A stretch of 64,000 nt of DNA from Sinorhizobium alkalisoli (GCF_008932245.1 NZ_CP034909.1:2108001-2172000), one strand, 5' to 3'; shown: positions 25,066-35,457, numbered from the stretch's first letter. Numbers and translations are program-made. The notes: generated by a model not told the origin, from the sequence alone.

Positions 25066-26901
25066 ATGTTTCAATCCTTCGAAGTCACTTCCACGCCCCA
25101 GTTCGGCAGGGAGCGTGTCGCCGCCTTGCGCGCCGCTTTCGCGCCGCTTGGTATCGACGGCTTTCTCGTGCCGCGGGCCGATGAATTTCAGGGCGAATAC
25201 GTACCAGCCTGCTCCGAGCGGCTCTCCTGGCTGACCGGCTTTACCGGCTCGGCCGGCGTCGCGCTTGTCACGGAACGCGACGCGATCGTCTTCGTCGACG
25301 GACGCTATGTAACCCAGCTCAAGGAGCAGGTCGACGCGAGCGTCTTCACCGGCGGCGACCTCGTCGGCGAGCCGCCGCATGTCTGGCTGGAGCGCCACGG
25401 GCCGAAGGGATGCCGCCTCGGCATAGATCCCTGGCTGCATACCGCGGCCGAAGTCCGCCGCCTGGAAAAAGCGCTTGCGACGATCGACGGCAGGCTGGTC
25501 TTGCTAGGGGACAATCCGCTCGACCGCATCTGGACCGACCGACCCGCCGCCCCGGTCGGCCGCGTAACGATCCAGCCGCTCGAGCATGCCGGTCGGCTGG
25601 CGAAGGACAAGCTCGCCGAGATTGCCGCGGCCGTCGAGAAGGCGACGGCGGCGGCCGTCGTGCTGGCAGATCCCTCCTCCATCGCCTGGACCTTCAATGT
25701 CCGCGGCAGCGATGTCCCGCATACGCCGCATCCGCTGGCACGCGCCATCATCCATGCAAATGGACGTGCCGAAATCTTCATCGACAAGCGCAAGACCGGG
25801 ATCGAACAGGAGGCCTACATCACACAGCTCGCCGACATCCTGCCGCCGGCCAGTTTCGAGGATCGCCTCGCCACGCTTTCTTCGAGCGGTGCAGCGATCA
25901 TGATCGATCCGGATCTCTCCTCCTTTGCGATCGGCGAACTTATCCGCAGCAAGGGTGGCGTGGTGATCGAGGCAACCGATCCCGCCCGCTTGCCGCGCGC
26001 CTGCAAGAATGCGCAGGAGATCGCCGGATCGGTCCGTGCCCACCTCCAGGACGGGGCCGCAATGGTTGAATTCCTCGCCTGGCTCGACAAGGCCGACCCC
26101 GGCAGCATCACGGAAATCGGCGCGACGAAGCGACTTGAAGCCCTGCGCACCGCCGTCGGCGAACGCATGCAGAATCCGTTGAAGGACATCTCCTTCGATA
26201 CTATCGCCGGCGCTGGCGCGCATGCGGCGATCATGCATTACCGGGTGACGACGGACACCGACCAGGCAATCGAAGCCGGAACCGTGTTCCTGATCGATTC
26301 CGGAGCGCAATATGTCAATGGCACCACGGACATCACCCGCACGGTGGCTATCGGTTCCGTACCGCAAGAGCAGAAACGATTCTTCACCCTGGTCCTGAAA
26401 GGCATGATCGCCATCAGCACGGCGCGCTTCCCCAAGGGCACGCGCGGCGTCGACCTCGACCCCCTCGCCCGCATAGCGTTGTGGAAGGCAGGTGCCGATT
26501 ATGCCCACGGCACGGGCCATGGCGTCGGCTCCTATCTGTCCGTGCATGAGGGGCCGCAGCGTATCGCCCGCCTTGCGACGCAGGAGTTGCTGCCGGGCAT
26601 GATCCTCTCGAACGAGCCGGGCTACTACCGCCCTGGCGCCTTCGGCATCCGCATAGAGAACCTTGTCGTCGTCCGGCAAGCGGCCGACATCGAAGGCGGC
26701 GACCTGCCCATGCTCGGTTTCGACACCCTGACCTACTGCCCGATCGACCACCGGCTCGTGCTGCCGGCATTGCTGACGGACGAGGAGCTGGCCTGGCTCA
26801 ACGATTATCACGCCGAGACGCGCGAGAAGCTGATGCCCTTGATTGCCGACGAGGAGACCCGTCGGTGGCTGGCGGCTGCCACGGAAGCGATCCGTCGCTG
26901 A
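25066..26901 (+). CDS. Aminopeptidase P family (M24B) metallopeptidase
   Basis: A 611-residue cytosolic Xaa-Pro aminopeptidase, splitting the N-terminal residue from peptides with proline in second position. Two creatinase-like N-terminal domains (1-160 and 160-320) precede the pita-bread catalytic domain. The dinuclear metal ligands are all visible: Asp in LIDSGAQY, Asp in TTDITRT, His in HGTGHGVG, Glu in SNEPGYY and Glu in IRIENLVV. The 600-residue form matches the eukaryote-like APP1 type rather than the 440-residue E. coli PepP. The start is at an ATG after a spaced GGACG; no operon partner is seen. Confidence 0.92.
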   Translation: MFQSFEVTSTPQFGRERVAALRAAFAPLGIDGFLVPRADEFQGEYVPACSERLSWLTGFTGSAGVALVTERDAIVFVDGRYVTQLKEQVDASVFTGGDLVGEPPHVWLERHGPKGCRLGIDPWLHTAAEVRRLEKALATIDGRLVLLGDNPLDRIWTDRPAAPVGRVTIQPLEHAGRLAKDKLAEIAAAVEKATAAAVVLADPSSIAWTFNVRGSDVPHTPHPLARAIIHANGRAEIFIDKRKTGIEQEAYITQLADILPPASFEDRLATLSSSGAAIMIDPDLSSFAIGELIRSKGGVVIEATDPARLPRACKNAQEIAGSVRAHLQDGAAMVEFLAWLDKADPGSITEIGATKRLEALRTAVGERMQNPLKDISFDTIAGAGAHAAIMHYRVTTDTDQAIEAGTVFLIDSGAQYVNGTTDITRTVAIGSVPQEQKRFFTLVLKGMIAISTARFPKGTRGVDLDPLARIALWKAGADYAHGTGHGVGSYLSVHEGPQRIARLATQELLPGMILSNEPGYYRPGAFGIRIENLVVVRQAADIEGGDLPMLGFDTLTYCPIDHRLVLPALLTDEELAWLNDYHAETREKLMPLIADEETRRWLAAATEAIRR

Positions 26902-26927
26902 GTGAGGCAAACCGGAAGAAGAGAAAG

Positions 26928-26973
26928 GGAGGCCCGGCGGCGTGGGTGGGGCTACAGGGGCAACCGGGCCTCC
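26928..26973 (+). terminator. Inverted repeat after the aminopeptidase gene
   Basis: GGAGGCCCGG (26928-26937) pairs with CCGGGCCTCC (26964-26973) over a 26-base loop, 27 bases after the stop codon. No T-run follows, so it is a weak terminator candidate or a processing structure. Confidence 0.35.
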
Positions 26974-27140
26974 GTTGGGAGGTTCGATGTCTCAACCAAC
27001 GCCACCGTCATATTTCACGCAGAGGCTTCGCGTAACCCGGGAATTCTACGGGTTCTGCAGGATTTTCAGACGGAAATCGCGATTGGTCGTCCGCTATCCT
27101 TCCAGGAAAGTGGAGAACGCGACGATGCCCGCTGGCCGAT

Positions 27141-27380
27141 TCAGATTCCAAGCAAACGCTTCGCCTCGCCGAGCGCTGCCTCCGAACCGGGATGATCACC
27201 GGCATTGTGCAGGTCTTCTCCCTGCTGGCGCAATTGCTTGACCTTATTCATGTCGGCCTCGGAAAGGGAAGCCGTCTGCAGGGCCGCATCAATCGCCGCC
27301 ATTTGGCTCGGGCAGGAATTCGCAAAGGCAGTCACAGGCGCGAGCGCCAGAAAAAGGGCAATCGAGATCCTGGTCAACAT
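27141..27380 (-). CDS. Small secreted hypothetical protein
   Basis: A 79-residue protein with a clear signal peptide (MLTRISIALFLALAPVTAFA, cut before NSCPSQ). The mature 59 residues are helical and contain one Cys near the N-terminus and the pattern LSEADMNKVKQLRQQGEDLH..AGDHPGSEAALGEAKRLLGI, a helix pair resembling a single tetratricopeptide-like unit. Many rhizobia encode proteins of this build with unknown function. GGAGGA lies seven bases before the ATG. Confidence 0.7.
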   Translation of the reverse strand: MLTRISIALFLALAPVTAFANSCPSQMAAIDAALQTASLSEADMNKVKQLRQQGEDLHNAGDHPGSEAALGEAKRLLGI

Positions 27381-27488
27381 GGTTGCTTCCTCCACGACCG
27401 GCGGCCTGTTCCGCCCGCCGATAACGGGAGCATCATAAACCGCGGCCGGTCCGCCGCCAAATCCCGACACTGTGATGCGCGGCAAAGG

Positions 27489-27800
27489 CTATAGGATGCC
27501 GTGCCGAATCGCCATCACGACAGCCCAGCCGACAACCAGCATACGGAGCGTCGAGAAGCGGAGCCCGACCGCGAAGGCGACCAACATCGATGCCGCTACC
27601 TCGATTCCGCCACTGACGAAGGCGGGGGCCACAAGCGTCGTCAGCACCGCCGCCGGCACGGCGTTGAGCGCCGCTTCGAGGCGCGGCGGAATGTGCTTCA
27701 ACTGGGTGATCAGCACATAGCCGCCGACCCGGGTCGCGAAGGTGGCGACCGCCGCGGCGAGGATGACAAAGAGCAGGTCGAAATGCTGGACCGTGTCCAT
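27489..27800 (-). CDS. azlD: AzlD family branched-chain amino acid export subunit
   Basis: A 103-residue membrane protein with three to four hydrophobic helices (about 8-30, 42-60, 64-80, 84-100). It is the small partner of AzlC in a LIV-E type exporter for branched-chain amino acids or their analogues. The motif ATRVGGYVLI near the N-terminus and PAAVLTTLVAPAF are family features. It begins three bases after azlC and is the last gene of the pair. Confidence 0.88.
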   Translation of the reverse strand: MDTVQHFDLLFVILAAAVATFATRVGGYVLITQLKHIPPRLEAALNAVPAAVLTTLVAPAFVSGGIEVAASMLVAFAVGLRFSTLRMLVVGWAVVMAIRHGIL

Positions 27801-27803
27801 GGC

Positions 27804-28520
27804 TCAGTTCCCCTGCTCCAACGGATCGCATTGCCGCTCCGCCCGGCTGTTGGGCAGGCAGGCGGCCAGAACGATACCGGCGAGCGCGCCGATGCTGACA
27901 TGCCAGGGCGAGCCGACGAAATGCATGGCTGCAATGGAGGCGACCGCGCTGGTCGCCACGATCGGCAGGAACCGGTCTCGCTTGCGGAAGCCGAGCACGA
28001 GCCCTAGAAAATAGATCGGGAGGAGCACGTCGAGCCCGATCGCCTTCGGATCGCCGATCATCTGCCCGAAGACCGCGCCCACCACCGTGGTGACGAGCCA
28101 AAGGACATAGATGATCAGGGCGAAGCCGAGATACCAGGAGAAGGTCACCGGAAGATCGCGCTCCGCCCGCCTTTCGCTCTCGGCATATTGAGGATCGACC
28201 AGCAGGAAGAAAGCGAAGAACTTCTGAATTGGCGTGTAGTGTTTGATGTGCCTCGTAAGCGAGGCCGAATAAAGCACGTGGCGGAAGTTGACCGCGAAGA
28301 TCGAAAGCACGATCAGCCACGGCTGGACATGGTTGCCGAAGAGCTCGATGCCGACCATCTGGCTGGCGCCCGCATAGACGGTTGCGCTCATCAACACCGC
28401 GTCTGCTATCGAAAAGCCGTTATCGATTGCCAGCGCGCCGAACAATGCGCCAAACGGCGATGCCGCGACGATGACCGGGAAGCCCTCGCGCAGGCCCTCG
28501 CGAAATTCAGCTCTGTTCAT
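27804..28520 (-). CDS. azlC: AzlC family branched-chain amino acid permease
   Basis: A 238-residue inner membrane protein with about seven helices, the large subunit of the AzlCD exporter. The N-terminus REGLREGFPVIVAASPFGAL and the stretch ATVYAGASQMVGIELF are characteristic. The ATG at 28520 has GGAGGA seven bases upstream; the frame is open 31 codons further without a ribosome binding site. It is in an operon with azlD (three-base gap). Substrate range is inferred from the family. Confidence 0.9.
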   Translation of the reverse strand: MNRAEFREGLREGFPVIVAASPFGALFGALAIDNGFSIADAVLMSATVYAGASQMVGIELFGNHVQPWLIVLSIFAVNFRHVLYSASLTRHIKHYTPIQKFFAFFLLVDPQYAESERRAERDLPVTFSWYLGFALIIYVLWLVTTVVGAVFGQMIGDPKAIGLDVLLPIYFLGLVLGFRKRDRFLPIVATSAVASIAAMHFVGSPWHVSIGALAGIVLAACLPNSRAERQCDPLEQGN

Positions 28521-28698
28521 GAGAATCCTCCGGCGGACACCCAAGCGCAAGGACGCATCGGCCGCCGCTTTTCCTTGGAGAAATAGGAGTTGCGGCAGGA
28601 AACGACAATTCAATTAGGCTGATGCAATGATTGAATCTTCTGATGCTTGAAAAGTCCGACCACTCACCGACGACTGATTGCGCCCCTGTCGCGCCTAT

Positions 28699-28798
28699 CG
28701 AAGCGCCCCGGGAATCGGAACCGATATTTGGAACCCCGATGCGCAGATTCGAAGCGTTACAGCGATCTTTGCGCGTCTGAAAAGACGCGCGGCGCTGT
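28699..28798. repeat. RIME1-like palindromic repeat, copy 2
   Basis: The element contains TCGGAACCGATATTTGG (second palindrome, degenerate), the linker GATGCGCAGATTC and the first palindrome ACAGCG...GCGCGTCT / AGACGCGC...CGCTGT. It is the reverse complement, over its whole length, of the copy at 58067-58168. It abuts the panB stop codon, so its hairpin may serve as the end of the panCB transcript. Confidence 0.75.
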
Positions 28799-28801
28799 CG
28801 C

Positions 28802-29623
28802 TCAGCGCTTCACCTGAAACGTATGCTCGATCCCGGGGAACGTACGGGCCTTCACCTCGTTGGCATAGTCTTCGACCGCCTTGGAAATCGCCGGCGCGAG
28901 CTCGGCGAAGTGTTTGACGAAGCGCGGTTTGAAATCGTTGAACAGACCGAGCATGTCGTCCGAGACGAGGATCTGGCCGTCACAGGCGGGCGACGCGCCG
29001 ATGCCGATCGTCGGCGACCGGAGCATTGCGGTGATCTCGCGGGCAACCGGCTCGACCGTGCCCTCGATGACGATCGCGAAGGCGCCGGCATCGTCGATCG
29101 CCTGGGCATCGCGTCGGATCTTCGCCACTTCCTTGTCGTTGCGCCCGACCGAACGATAGCCGCCGGTGGTGTTCACGAGCTGAGGCATCAGCCCGACGTG
29201 GCCGAGCACCGGAATGCCGCGGGAGACGAGGAAGTCGACCGTCTCGGCCATCTCCGCCCCACCCTCAAGCTTGACCGCGCTGCACCCGGTTTCCTTCAGG
29301 ACACGCGCGGCGCTTCGGAAGGCCTGTTCCTTCGATTCCTGATAGGAGCCGAAGGGCAGGTCGACGACCACGCAGGCGCGCTCCGCACCGCGCATCACCG
29401 CCTGGCCATGTGCGATCATCATGTCGAGCGTCACGCCGACCGTGGTGTCGAGGCCGTAGAGTACCATGCCGAGCGAATCGCCGACGAGCAGGAAATCGAC
29501 ATGCGGATCGAGGAGCCGCGCGATCGGCGTCGTATAGGCCGTGAGGCTGACGATCGGTCGCTCACCCTTCAGAGCCTCGATATTGGCGGGGCTGAGCCGC
29601 CGCTTCGTATTCTGAACGCTCAT
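28802..29623 (-). CDS. panB: 3-methyl-2-oxobutanoate hydroxymethyltransferase
   Basis: A 273-residue TIM-barrel enzyme adding a hydroxymethyl group from methylene-tetrahydrofolate to ketoisovalerate to give ketopantoate, the first step of pantothenate synthesis. Diagnostic parts are [20 protein letters not shown], the metal-binding [26 protein letters not shown], and GHVGLMPQ. Length is normal for the family. It starts two bases after panC ends, so panC-panB is one operon. Confidence 0.95.
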   Translation of the reverse strand: MSVQNTKRRLSPANIEALKGERPIVSLTAYTTPIARLLDPHVDFLLVGDSLGMVLYGLDTTVGVTLDMMIAHGQAVMRGAERACVVVDLPFGSYQESKEQAFRSAARVLKETGCSAVKLEGGAEMAETVDFLVSRGIPVLGHVGLMPQLVNTTGGYRSVGRNDKEVAKIRRDAQAIDDAGAFAIVIEGTVEPVAREITAMLRSPTIGIGASPACDGQILVSDDMLGLFNDFKPRFVKHFAELAPAISKAVEDYANEVKARTFPGIEHTFQVKR

Positions 29624-29625
29624 TC

Positions 29626-30501
29626 TCAGGCTACCTTTGCATAACTGGCGGAATTCGGTGCGATGACGCGATTGTCGAGCAGCTTCGTCGTCCCGAAGCG
29701 GACGAAGAGGAGGAGCAGCACCGGCTTGTCGCCGATCTTTCCGATCGGTTCGAGTGTATCCGGATCGCGCAGCGCCACCACTTCGGGGCGGGCGAGCGGC
29801 TCGGATGAAAGAAACTCTGTGACACCTTTCTCGACGGCGCCGGGATCGCTCTCACCGCTTGCAATCAGACGCTCGGCCTCGTCCAGGGCCTTTGGCACGA
29901 TCGCAGCGGCACGGCGCTCCTCGGCCGTGAGATAGATATTGCGCGACGAACAGGCGAGCCCGTCGTCCTCCCGCACTGTCGGCACGCCGACGACCGCCAC
30001 GGGCTGCGCCAGATCCTCCACCATGCGGCGGATGATCTGCAACTGCTGGAAGTCCTTCTCGCCGAAATAGGCGCGGTCGGGCTGGGCGATGTTGAACAGC
30101 TTGCTGACGACGGTCGCGACCCCGGCAAAATGCCCAGGCCTTACCGCGCCCTCGAGTTCGGAGCCCAGCTTGGGCAGGTCGACGACGGTTTCCATCGGCC
30201 GCGGATACATGTCGGCAACGCTCGGCGCGAAGAGGAAGTCGACGCCGCCCTCCTCCAGCATCCTCTCGTCGCGGGCGAGGTCGCGTGGATATTTGGCGAG
30301 ATCCTCGCTTGGCCCGAACTGCAGAGGATTGACGAAGATGCTGGCAACGACCACGTGGTTTTCGCTGCGGGCGCGGCGAACGAGCTCCATGTGACCGACA
30401 TGGAGATAGCCCATGGTGGGCACAAGCCCGATCGACTTCCCAGCGCGCCGGTGCTCGGCAAGGGCCGCACGCAGCGCGGCGATGGTGGTGATGGTCTTCA
30501 T
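29626..30501 (-). CDS. panC: Pantothenate synthetase
   Basis: A 291-residue enzyme condensing pantoate and beta-alanine with ATP to pantothenate, the last step before coenzyme A synthesis. It shows [18 protein letters not shown] (HIGH-type nucleotide-binding motif), [29 protein letters not shown] and SSRNIYL (KMSKS-like loop). The ATG at 30501 ([10 protein letters not shown]) is chosen over one five codons upstream because family members begin here. First gene of the panC-panB operon. Confidence 0.95.
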   Translation of the reverse strand: MKTITTIAALRAALAEHRRAGKSIGLVPTMGYLHVGHMELVRRARSENHVVVASIFVNPLQFGPSEDLAKYPRDLARDERMLEEGGVDFLFAPSVADMYPRPMETVVDLPKLGSELEGAVRPGHFAGVATVVSKLFNIAQPDRAYFGEKDFQQLQIIRRMVEDLAQPVAVVGVPTVREDDGLACSSRNIYLTAEERRAAAIVPKALDEAERLIASGESDPGAVEKGVTEFLSSEPLARPEVVALRDPDTLEPIGKIGDKPVLLLLFVRFGTTKLLDNRVIAPNSASYAKVA

Positions 30502-30852
30502 CTCCGGACCCTCCAATCCGCCGGGGCAGGAAAGACGCGCCCCGTTTCGCTGATATGGCTAGCCGCCGGCCCCGCGAAAAGGCAATTGCACAAATTTTGG
30601 CGGCAAAGCTCTATCTTGTGCGGCGCAAAAACACAAATGGAAATGGCGGAAGCGTGGCGACATCAAGGCAGCGATAATCGAGAGACGGTGGCTCGAAACA
30701 CTGCGAGACCGGCATTTCCTGCGCACTACATGGACAACGAGAGAGACCTTGAAAGCCGTTGCCTCCGCGCCAGATATTTTTCTCGCCCCCTGTCGGCAAG
30801 CGGCCCAAGCCGGCGTCCTTTGCCGGTCACACCACATCACGAGGAAAAATCC
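30502..30852. other. Intergenic region between divergent panC and VOC genes
   Basis: No gene is supported. The panCB promoter must lie here on the minus strand and the promoter of the VOC gene on the plus strand. A reading frame runs through from the left, but it is the antisense shadow of panC. Confidence 0.4.
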
Positions 30853-31254
30853 ATGCGCATGATCTTCGTCAATCTGCCGGTCAAGGACCTCGAGGCCTCC
30901 CGCGCCTTCTTCTCCGCGCTCGGCTTCACCTTCAATGAGCAGTTCTCCGACGACACCGCCGCCTGTACGGTCATCGACGAAAACGTCTTCGTCATGCTTC
31001 TGACCGAGCCGAAGTTCCGCGACTTCATCACCGGCGAGATCAGCGACACCGCCAAGGGCACGGAGGTCATCACCGCCCTCTCCGCTGCGAGCCGGCAGGA
31101 ATGCGACGACATGCTGGAGAAGGCGCTTGCGGCAGGCGGCAAGCCCTGGAAGCCGGCCATCGACTACGGCTTCATGTACGGCGTCAGCTTCCAGGACCCC
31201 GACGGCCACGTCTGGGAATTCATGTGGATGGACATGTCCGCGCAGCAGGCGTGA
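30853..31254 (+). CDS. VOC family protein (glyoxalase/bleomycin resistance fold)
   Basis: A 133-residue vicinal-oxygen-chelate protein. The pattern FVNLPVKDLEASRAFFSALG at the start, YGFMYGVSFQDPDGHVWEFM at the end and the tail MDMSAQQA match the group often annotated as extradiol dioxygenase or glyoxalase-like, conserved in rhizobia. A classical His metal ligand at the N-terminal strand is replaced by Asn (FVNLP), while the C-terminal HVWEF keeps His and Glu, so catalysis is uncertain. GAGGAAAAA precedes the ATG. Confidence 0.85.
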   Translation: MRMIFVNLPVKDLEASRAFFSALGFTFNEQFSDDTAACTVIDENVFVMLLTEPKFRDFITGEISDTAKGTEVITALSAASRQECDDMLEKALAAGGKPWKPAIDYGFMYGVSFQDPDGHVWEFMWMDMSAQQA

Positions 31255-31562
31255 GCGACGGGCGAGATTTCCGTGAAGTCTCTGCGCCGCCGACGCGGCG
31301 TGGAAGCCTCCCACGGAGCGACGCCGTAAGCCTCTGTATCCACGCATCGTACTCTCCGAAAATCGGGTCCGATGTTCGGGTCGATGAGCCAGGCATCGTT
31401 CGGACCATTGACGCGCGCCGCACCGGACCGTATTCGCGTGACGCGCTTCTCCATGCGGAGCCGATTCCGCCAGGCGGAAGATGCGCCACCGGAAGGACCT
31501 TCCGGGCTTCTCGATTGACAGAGTGCCCGTAAACGGACACGGTGGCGCCGCCGAGGGAGACG
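31255..31562. other. Intergenic region with a RIME half element
   Basis: No gene seen. It contains a RIME1-like half element at about 31341-31389 (TCCGAAAATCGGGTCCGATG and flank CACGCATCGTACTC) and ends with GAGGGAGACG, the ribosome binding site of the broken helicase gene. Confidence 0.45.
31341..31389. repeat. RIME1-like half element
   Basis: Same wording and orientation as the second palindrome with left flank of the 58.1 kb copy (GCGCATCGAGCTTTCCGAAA there, ACGCATCGTACTCTCCGAAA here). Confidence 0.55.
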
Positions 31563-34500
31563 ATGCAGACGGACACGTGGTACGCTGATCGGGAGCGGCT
31601 TCTGGCCATCCTCGATTTCTGGCACAAGATCGAGTTCTTCATTCCCTATGACCTTTCCTCCCGCGCCGTTCAGCGCGAAGGCAGGAGTGTCTTCTGGCTG
31701 CATGCGCAGACATTGGAGGATGACGCCGCCGCGCTGAGACGCCCCTCGATCCCGCAGGAGAAGGAGATCGCCGGCATTACCCTGTTTCTCGGCGTCTTCC
31801 ACAAGTCGGAGATAGCGGGAGCAGGCCGGTTCTTCGGCGACGGGCCGGCTGAATACGAAGACGCCGAGCGCGGCGACCTCGACGGCGACAGCTGTTTTGC
31901 CAGCCTGCAACTCGACGCCTCGGGCAACCCGCTCTTCGAGACTTTCGCAATCTCGACGCTTCCCTGGGCGCTCGGCCGCAGCCGTGAACTCGGCCTCTCC
32001 GCGCTCGATTTCGGCGCATTCAGCGAAAGCAGACGAGAGCTCTCGGAACTGCTTCAGAACGTGGATGCGCAGCGGCGTCTCGATCAGCCGCCCGCGGATA
32101 ACGGCGACCGGCCGCTGATGCCCCACGAAATTCTTGGGCTTCACGAACTGCTTTGCGATTGGGCAGGATTCGTCCCTGCGCACGAAACGCCCGTAGCCCT
32201 GGTCGAAATCCGGTTCCGGGATCGGCGGGCAAGGCCGGTCCGGCCGGCATTGCCGCCGCCGGAAGGCGAGACGACGACGGATGATGACGACGGCGTCGTC
32301 GCCGAAAAGGACATCGGCATCCTGAACAGCTTCTTCATCGAAGACATAGAGCAGGCGATGGCGCAGGTACGGGCGGGGACGGTTCCGGAAGCGCTCAGGC
32401 GATACCTGATGCCTCGCACCACAGAGGCGCGAATCGACCTCTATTCGGACGAGGGCCGCCATGCGCTGCTCGACATCCTCAACCCGCGGAACCTCAATCG
32501 CGGGCGATGGCCGAGCGAGCCGCATCAGGCGATGAGCCTGATGCAGCAATTCGCGATCAATTCGGCAACGCCCGCCCTGGCCGAATCCGGACTCTATTCC
32601 GTCAACGGGCCGCCCGGCACCGGCAAGACGACGCTCCTGCGGGAGATGATCGCCGACAAGGTCGTCAAACGCGCCAGGGTCCTTGCCGCCCTGGAGGCGC
32701 CACGCGACGCATTCGACGGTCGGCCGCGCAGCATCGCCTTTGCTGATGGCACTACGGCATCGCTGTCGGTGCCGAAACCCGAACTTGCCGGCTTCGAAAT
32801 GGTGGTCGCCTCCTCGAACAACACGGCGGTCGAGAATATTTCCCATGACCTGCCGAAACGGCGCTCGATCGCCGAAGTCTCCGGCCGCGGATATCTGCAG
32901 ACGGTCGCCCATAAGATCGCCGCCCAAAAGGATAACTGACAACTTCTCGACCTCTCGGATGATGACCGTCCGTGGGGCGATCGCCTGTGCGCTCGGAAAG
33001 GCGGGAAACCGCCGGGCGTTCAAAGAGCGTTTCGCCTTCATGCCCGTCGACGAAGAGGCAAGACCCACCTGGTCCGGACACGAAAGGCCGCAGACGATCT
33101 GGCAATGGCTGAAGAGCTACGAGGGACCCACTTTCACCGAAGCGGCCCAGCGGTTTCGTGCCGCCGACGATGCCGTGAGCGAGAGCATCCGGCGCTTTGT
33201 CCGTTACGCCGATCTCCACCGCGAGGTCGGCCTCGTTCCCCTGGAAGAATATTGCCGCGAGCTTCGCGAGCGGACCGAGGCTGCGGCCGACGACCATCGG
33301 CGGGCGCGGGAAAAACGTGACGCAGCCTTCGCGGAAGTGACAGCCCTCAAGGAGCGGCTTTCGCATCTGCAGGAGGAAGAGCATCTGCTCGACCGCTCCG
33401 CGCCGGGCTGGTGGCAAAGCGTGCTGCCGACGGCGGCCGGCCGCGAACACAGGAACAGCCGGGCGGCGAACCTGGAGCAACAGCTCTCGCTCGGACGGCT
33501 GAGAGAGGCCGAGCGTCGTCTCGCGGAACAGCAGGCGCGCGCGAAAAAGGCCGGCCGGCAGTACGAAGACTCCCGGCAGCGCCTGTCCATGCACGGGGAA
33601 GCCTGGTCGGAAAAACGCGATGAATTCGAGAATCTGGCAATGGCACTCGGCCATCGGGCCGTGCCGCTTCGCCTGGAGGAGCTCGAAAGCGTTCGGTTCC
33701 AGATCGACGGGCTGTGGCACTCGGACGAGTTGGCACGGCTGCGCACGGACCTGTTCGAAGCCGCGCTGGCTTTGCATGAGGCATGGCTGGCGGATGTCGG
33801 CAGCAAGGGTGGAGGGTTTGGGGGCAACATCGTCGCCACTGTCAAACTGCTGTCCGGCAATGAACCGTTGAAGCGCGACCATCTCCCAACGATCTGGCAA
33901 AGCCTGTTCATGATCGTCGCGGTCGTTTCCACGACCTTCGCCTCCTTCGCGCGTCAATTTGGCGGTCTGGGCCCGGGTTCAATCGGCTGGCTCTTCGTCG
34001 ACGAAGCGGGCCAGGCCGTGCCGCAAGCGGCCGTCGGCGCTCTCCTGCGGTCAAAGCGCGCGATGATGATCGGCGATCCGCTGCAGATCGAGCCGGTCTT
34101 CAGCCTGCCAAGCGCCTTGATCGGCGCTCTCGCCGCCCTTTCGCCCCATACGTCGGAATGGCATCACGCACCGAACCGGGTTTCGGCGCAGATCCTTGCC
34201 GACGCCGGCAACCGTTTTGGCACGACGGTCCCCGCCGACGGTGGAGACGGCCTATGGATCGGCAGCCCCCTCAGGGTGCATCGCCGTTGCATCGAGCCGA
34301 TGTTCAGCCTTGCCAATCGGATCGCCTATCGGAACAAGATGGTCTTTGCGGCGGGCGCAGGCCCCGCCGACGAAGAGGCGGCACCGTTCCGCAACGACAG
34401 CAGCTGGATCGACATCAAAGGCAGGGTTTCCGGCAAGCAGACCGTAGTCGGGCAGGTCGACTTCATCGTCGATGTCCTCGTCACCCTCTACCGCCGCGAC

Positions 34501-34896
34501 GGGATCCTGCCAGCGAGCTACATCATCTCGCCCTTCAAGGAGACGAAAAATGCGCTGAAGCAGGCTTTGCTGCAGGCGAGGTGGAGTGACGCCGACAGAT
34601 ATTCCTCCCCGCCGAAACTGCACAGATGGCTGCAAGACAGAATCGGCACCGTGCACACCTTCCAGGGCAAGGAGGAGAGCGCTGTTTTCATGGTGCTGGG
34701 CACCGACGCCGATCACGTCGGAGCCGCCATCTGGGCATCGTCGAAGCCGAACCTGCTGAACGTAGCCGCCACGCGCGCCAGGCGCCGTTTCTACATCGTC
34801 GCCGACCGCGACCTCTGGCAAGGCATGCCCCACTTCCGGGAAGCCGCGAAGGCCTTGCAAACGGTGCGCGCGGCGGAATTCCTAGCCCGGCTCTAG
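31563..34896 (+). pseudogene. UPF1/DNA2-like superfamily 1 helicase, two lesions
   Basis: A gene for about 1110 residues that cannot be read through. Frame 1 (31563-32939, MQTDTWYADRERL) has Walker A NGPPGTGKTTLLREM and motif Ia ASSNNTAVENISHDLP, then TGA at 32937-32939. The same frame continues in sense after that stop as QLLDLSDDDRPWG to about 32978, where a second lesion shifts it to the next frame (AIACALGKAGNRRAF). The rest, to 34896, has a long coiled coil (about 33240-33620), motif II LFVDEAGQAVPQA, motif III MIGDPLQIEPVF, motif V VHTFQGKEESAVFM and motif VI NVAATRARRRFYIV. The family (COG1112-like) is RNA/DNA helicase-like; function unknown. Either part alone lacks half of the ATPase site. 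Confidence 0.8.
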
Positions 34897-35019
34897 ATCT
34901 AAAGGATCAAAGCGGCCGCCTTGGGCGCGAGGCGCGTCGTTGCCCCTCGAAACAGGTTGAATTTCGCCTGTGTCGACTCCCCGCAACCGGTCAGGCGACC
35001 TGAGCCCAACCCATTGCCG

Positions 35020-35457
35020 CTATGCGACCTCAATGTCGGTTTGCGAAAAATCGTCGCCCTTGAACAGAAGGGGAAGGCGGTATGCCTTGGCGCAAGCATA
35101 GGAGAAACAGTCCCCGAAATTGAGCCGGGCGGGATGGGCGACGACGCCCCCATAGGTTCGGCAGGCTTCGATTGCCAGCTTGTGCATATTGCCGGCGATC
35201 GCCATTTCCTTCGCACCGATCGTCTCTATGAAGGCGTCGATGTGTTGTTGCGCGAGATCGATCAGATGCTGCGGGATCGGAACCTGATCGCCGAAAGCCT
35301 CGTCCCGCTTTTTCCGGGCCAGGCCAATGACGGCCTCATAGATCGAAAGAGAGGAATAGTAGATGGTCTTTTTCGACATCTCGATTTTGGCGATAAGGTC
35401 CCCGGCGTCTTTTTCGTCGCTCACAATCGCAACAATGGCGGAGGCATCCAGAAACAT
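35020..35457 (-). CDS. vapC: VapC family PIN-domain toxin
   Basis: A 145-residue PIN-domain ribonuclease, the toxin of a type II toxin-antitoxin pair that cleaves RNA (tRNA or rRNA in studied VapC). The acidic metal site is seen as Asp in MFLDASAIVAI, Glu in SIYEAVIGL, Asp in NFGDCFSYACAKA and Asp in FKGDDFSQTD. It starts on the overlap TGATG with the antitoxin stop codon, giving coupled translation. It ends close to a region without genes. Confidence 0.88.
   Translation of the reverse strand: MFLDASAIVAIVSDEKDAGDLIAKIEMSKKTIYYSSLSIYEAVIGLARKKRDEAFGDQVPIPQHLIDLAQQHIDAFIETIGAKEMAIAGNMHKLAIEACRTYGGVVAHPARLNFGDCFSYACAKAYRLPLLFKGDDFSQTDIEVA

Noticed and set aside
26990..27241. Plus-strand frame MSQPTPPSYFTQRL... 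with GGGAGG upstream
   Set aside because: It runs into the antisense of the better-supported secreted protein gene at 27141-27380 and its composition is not protein-like.
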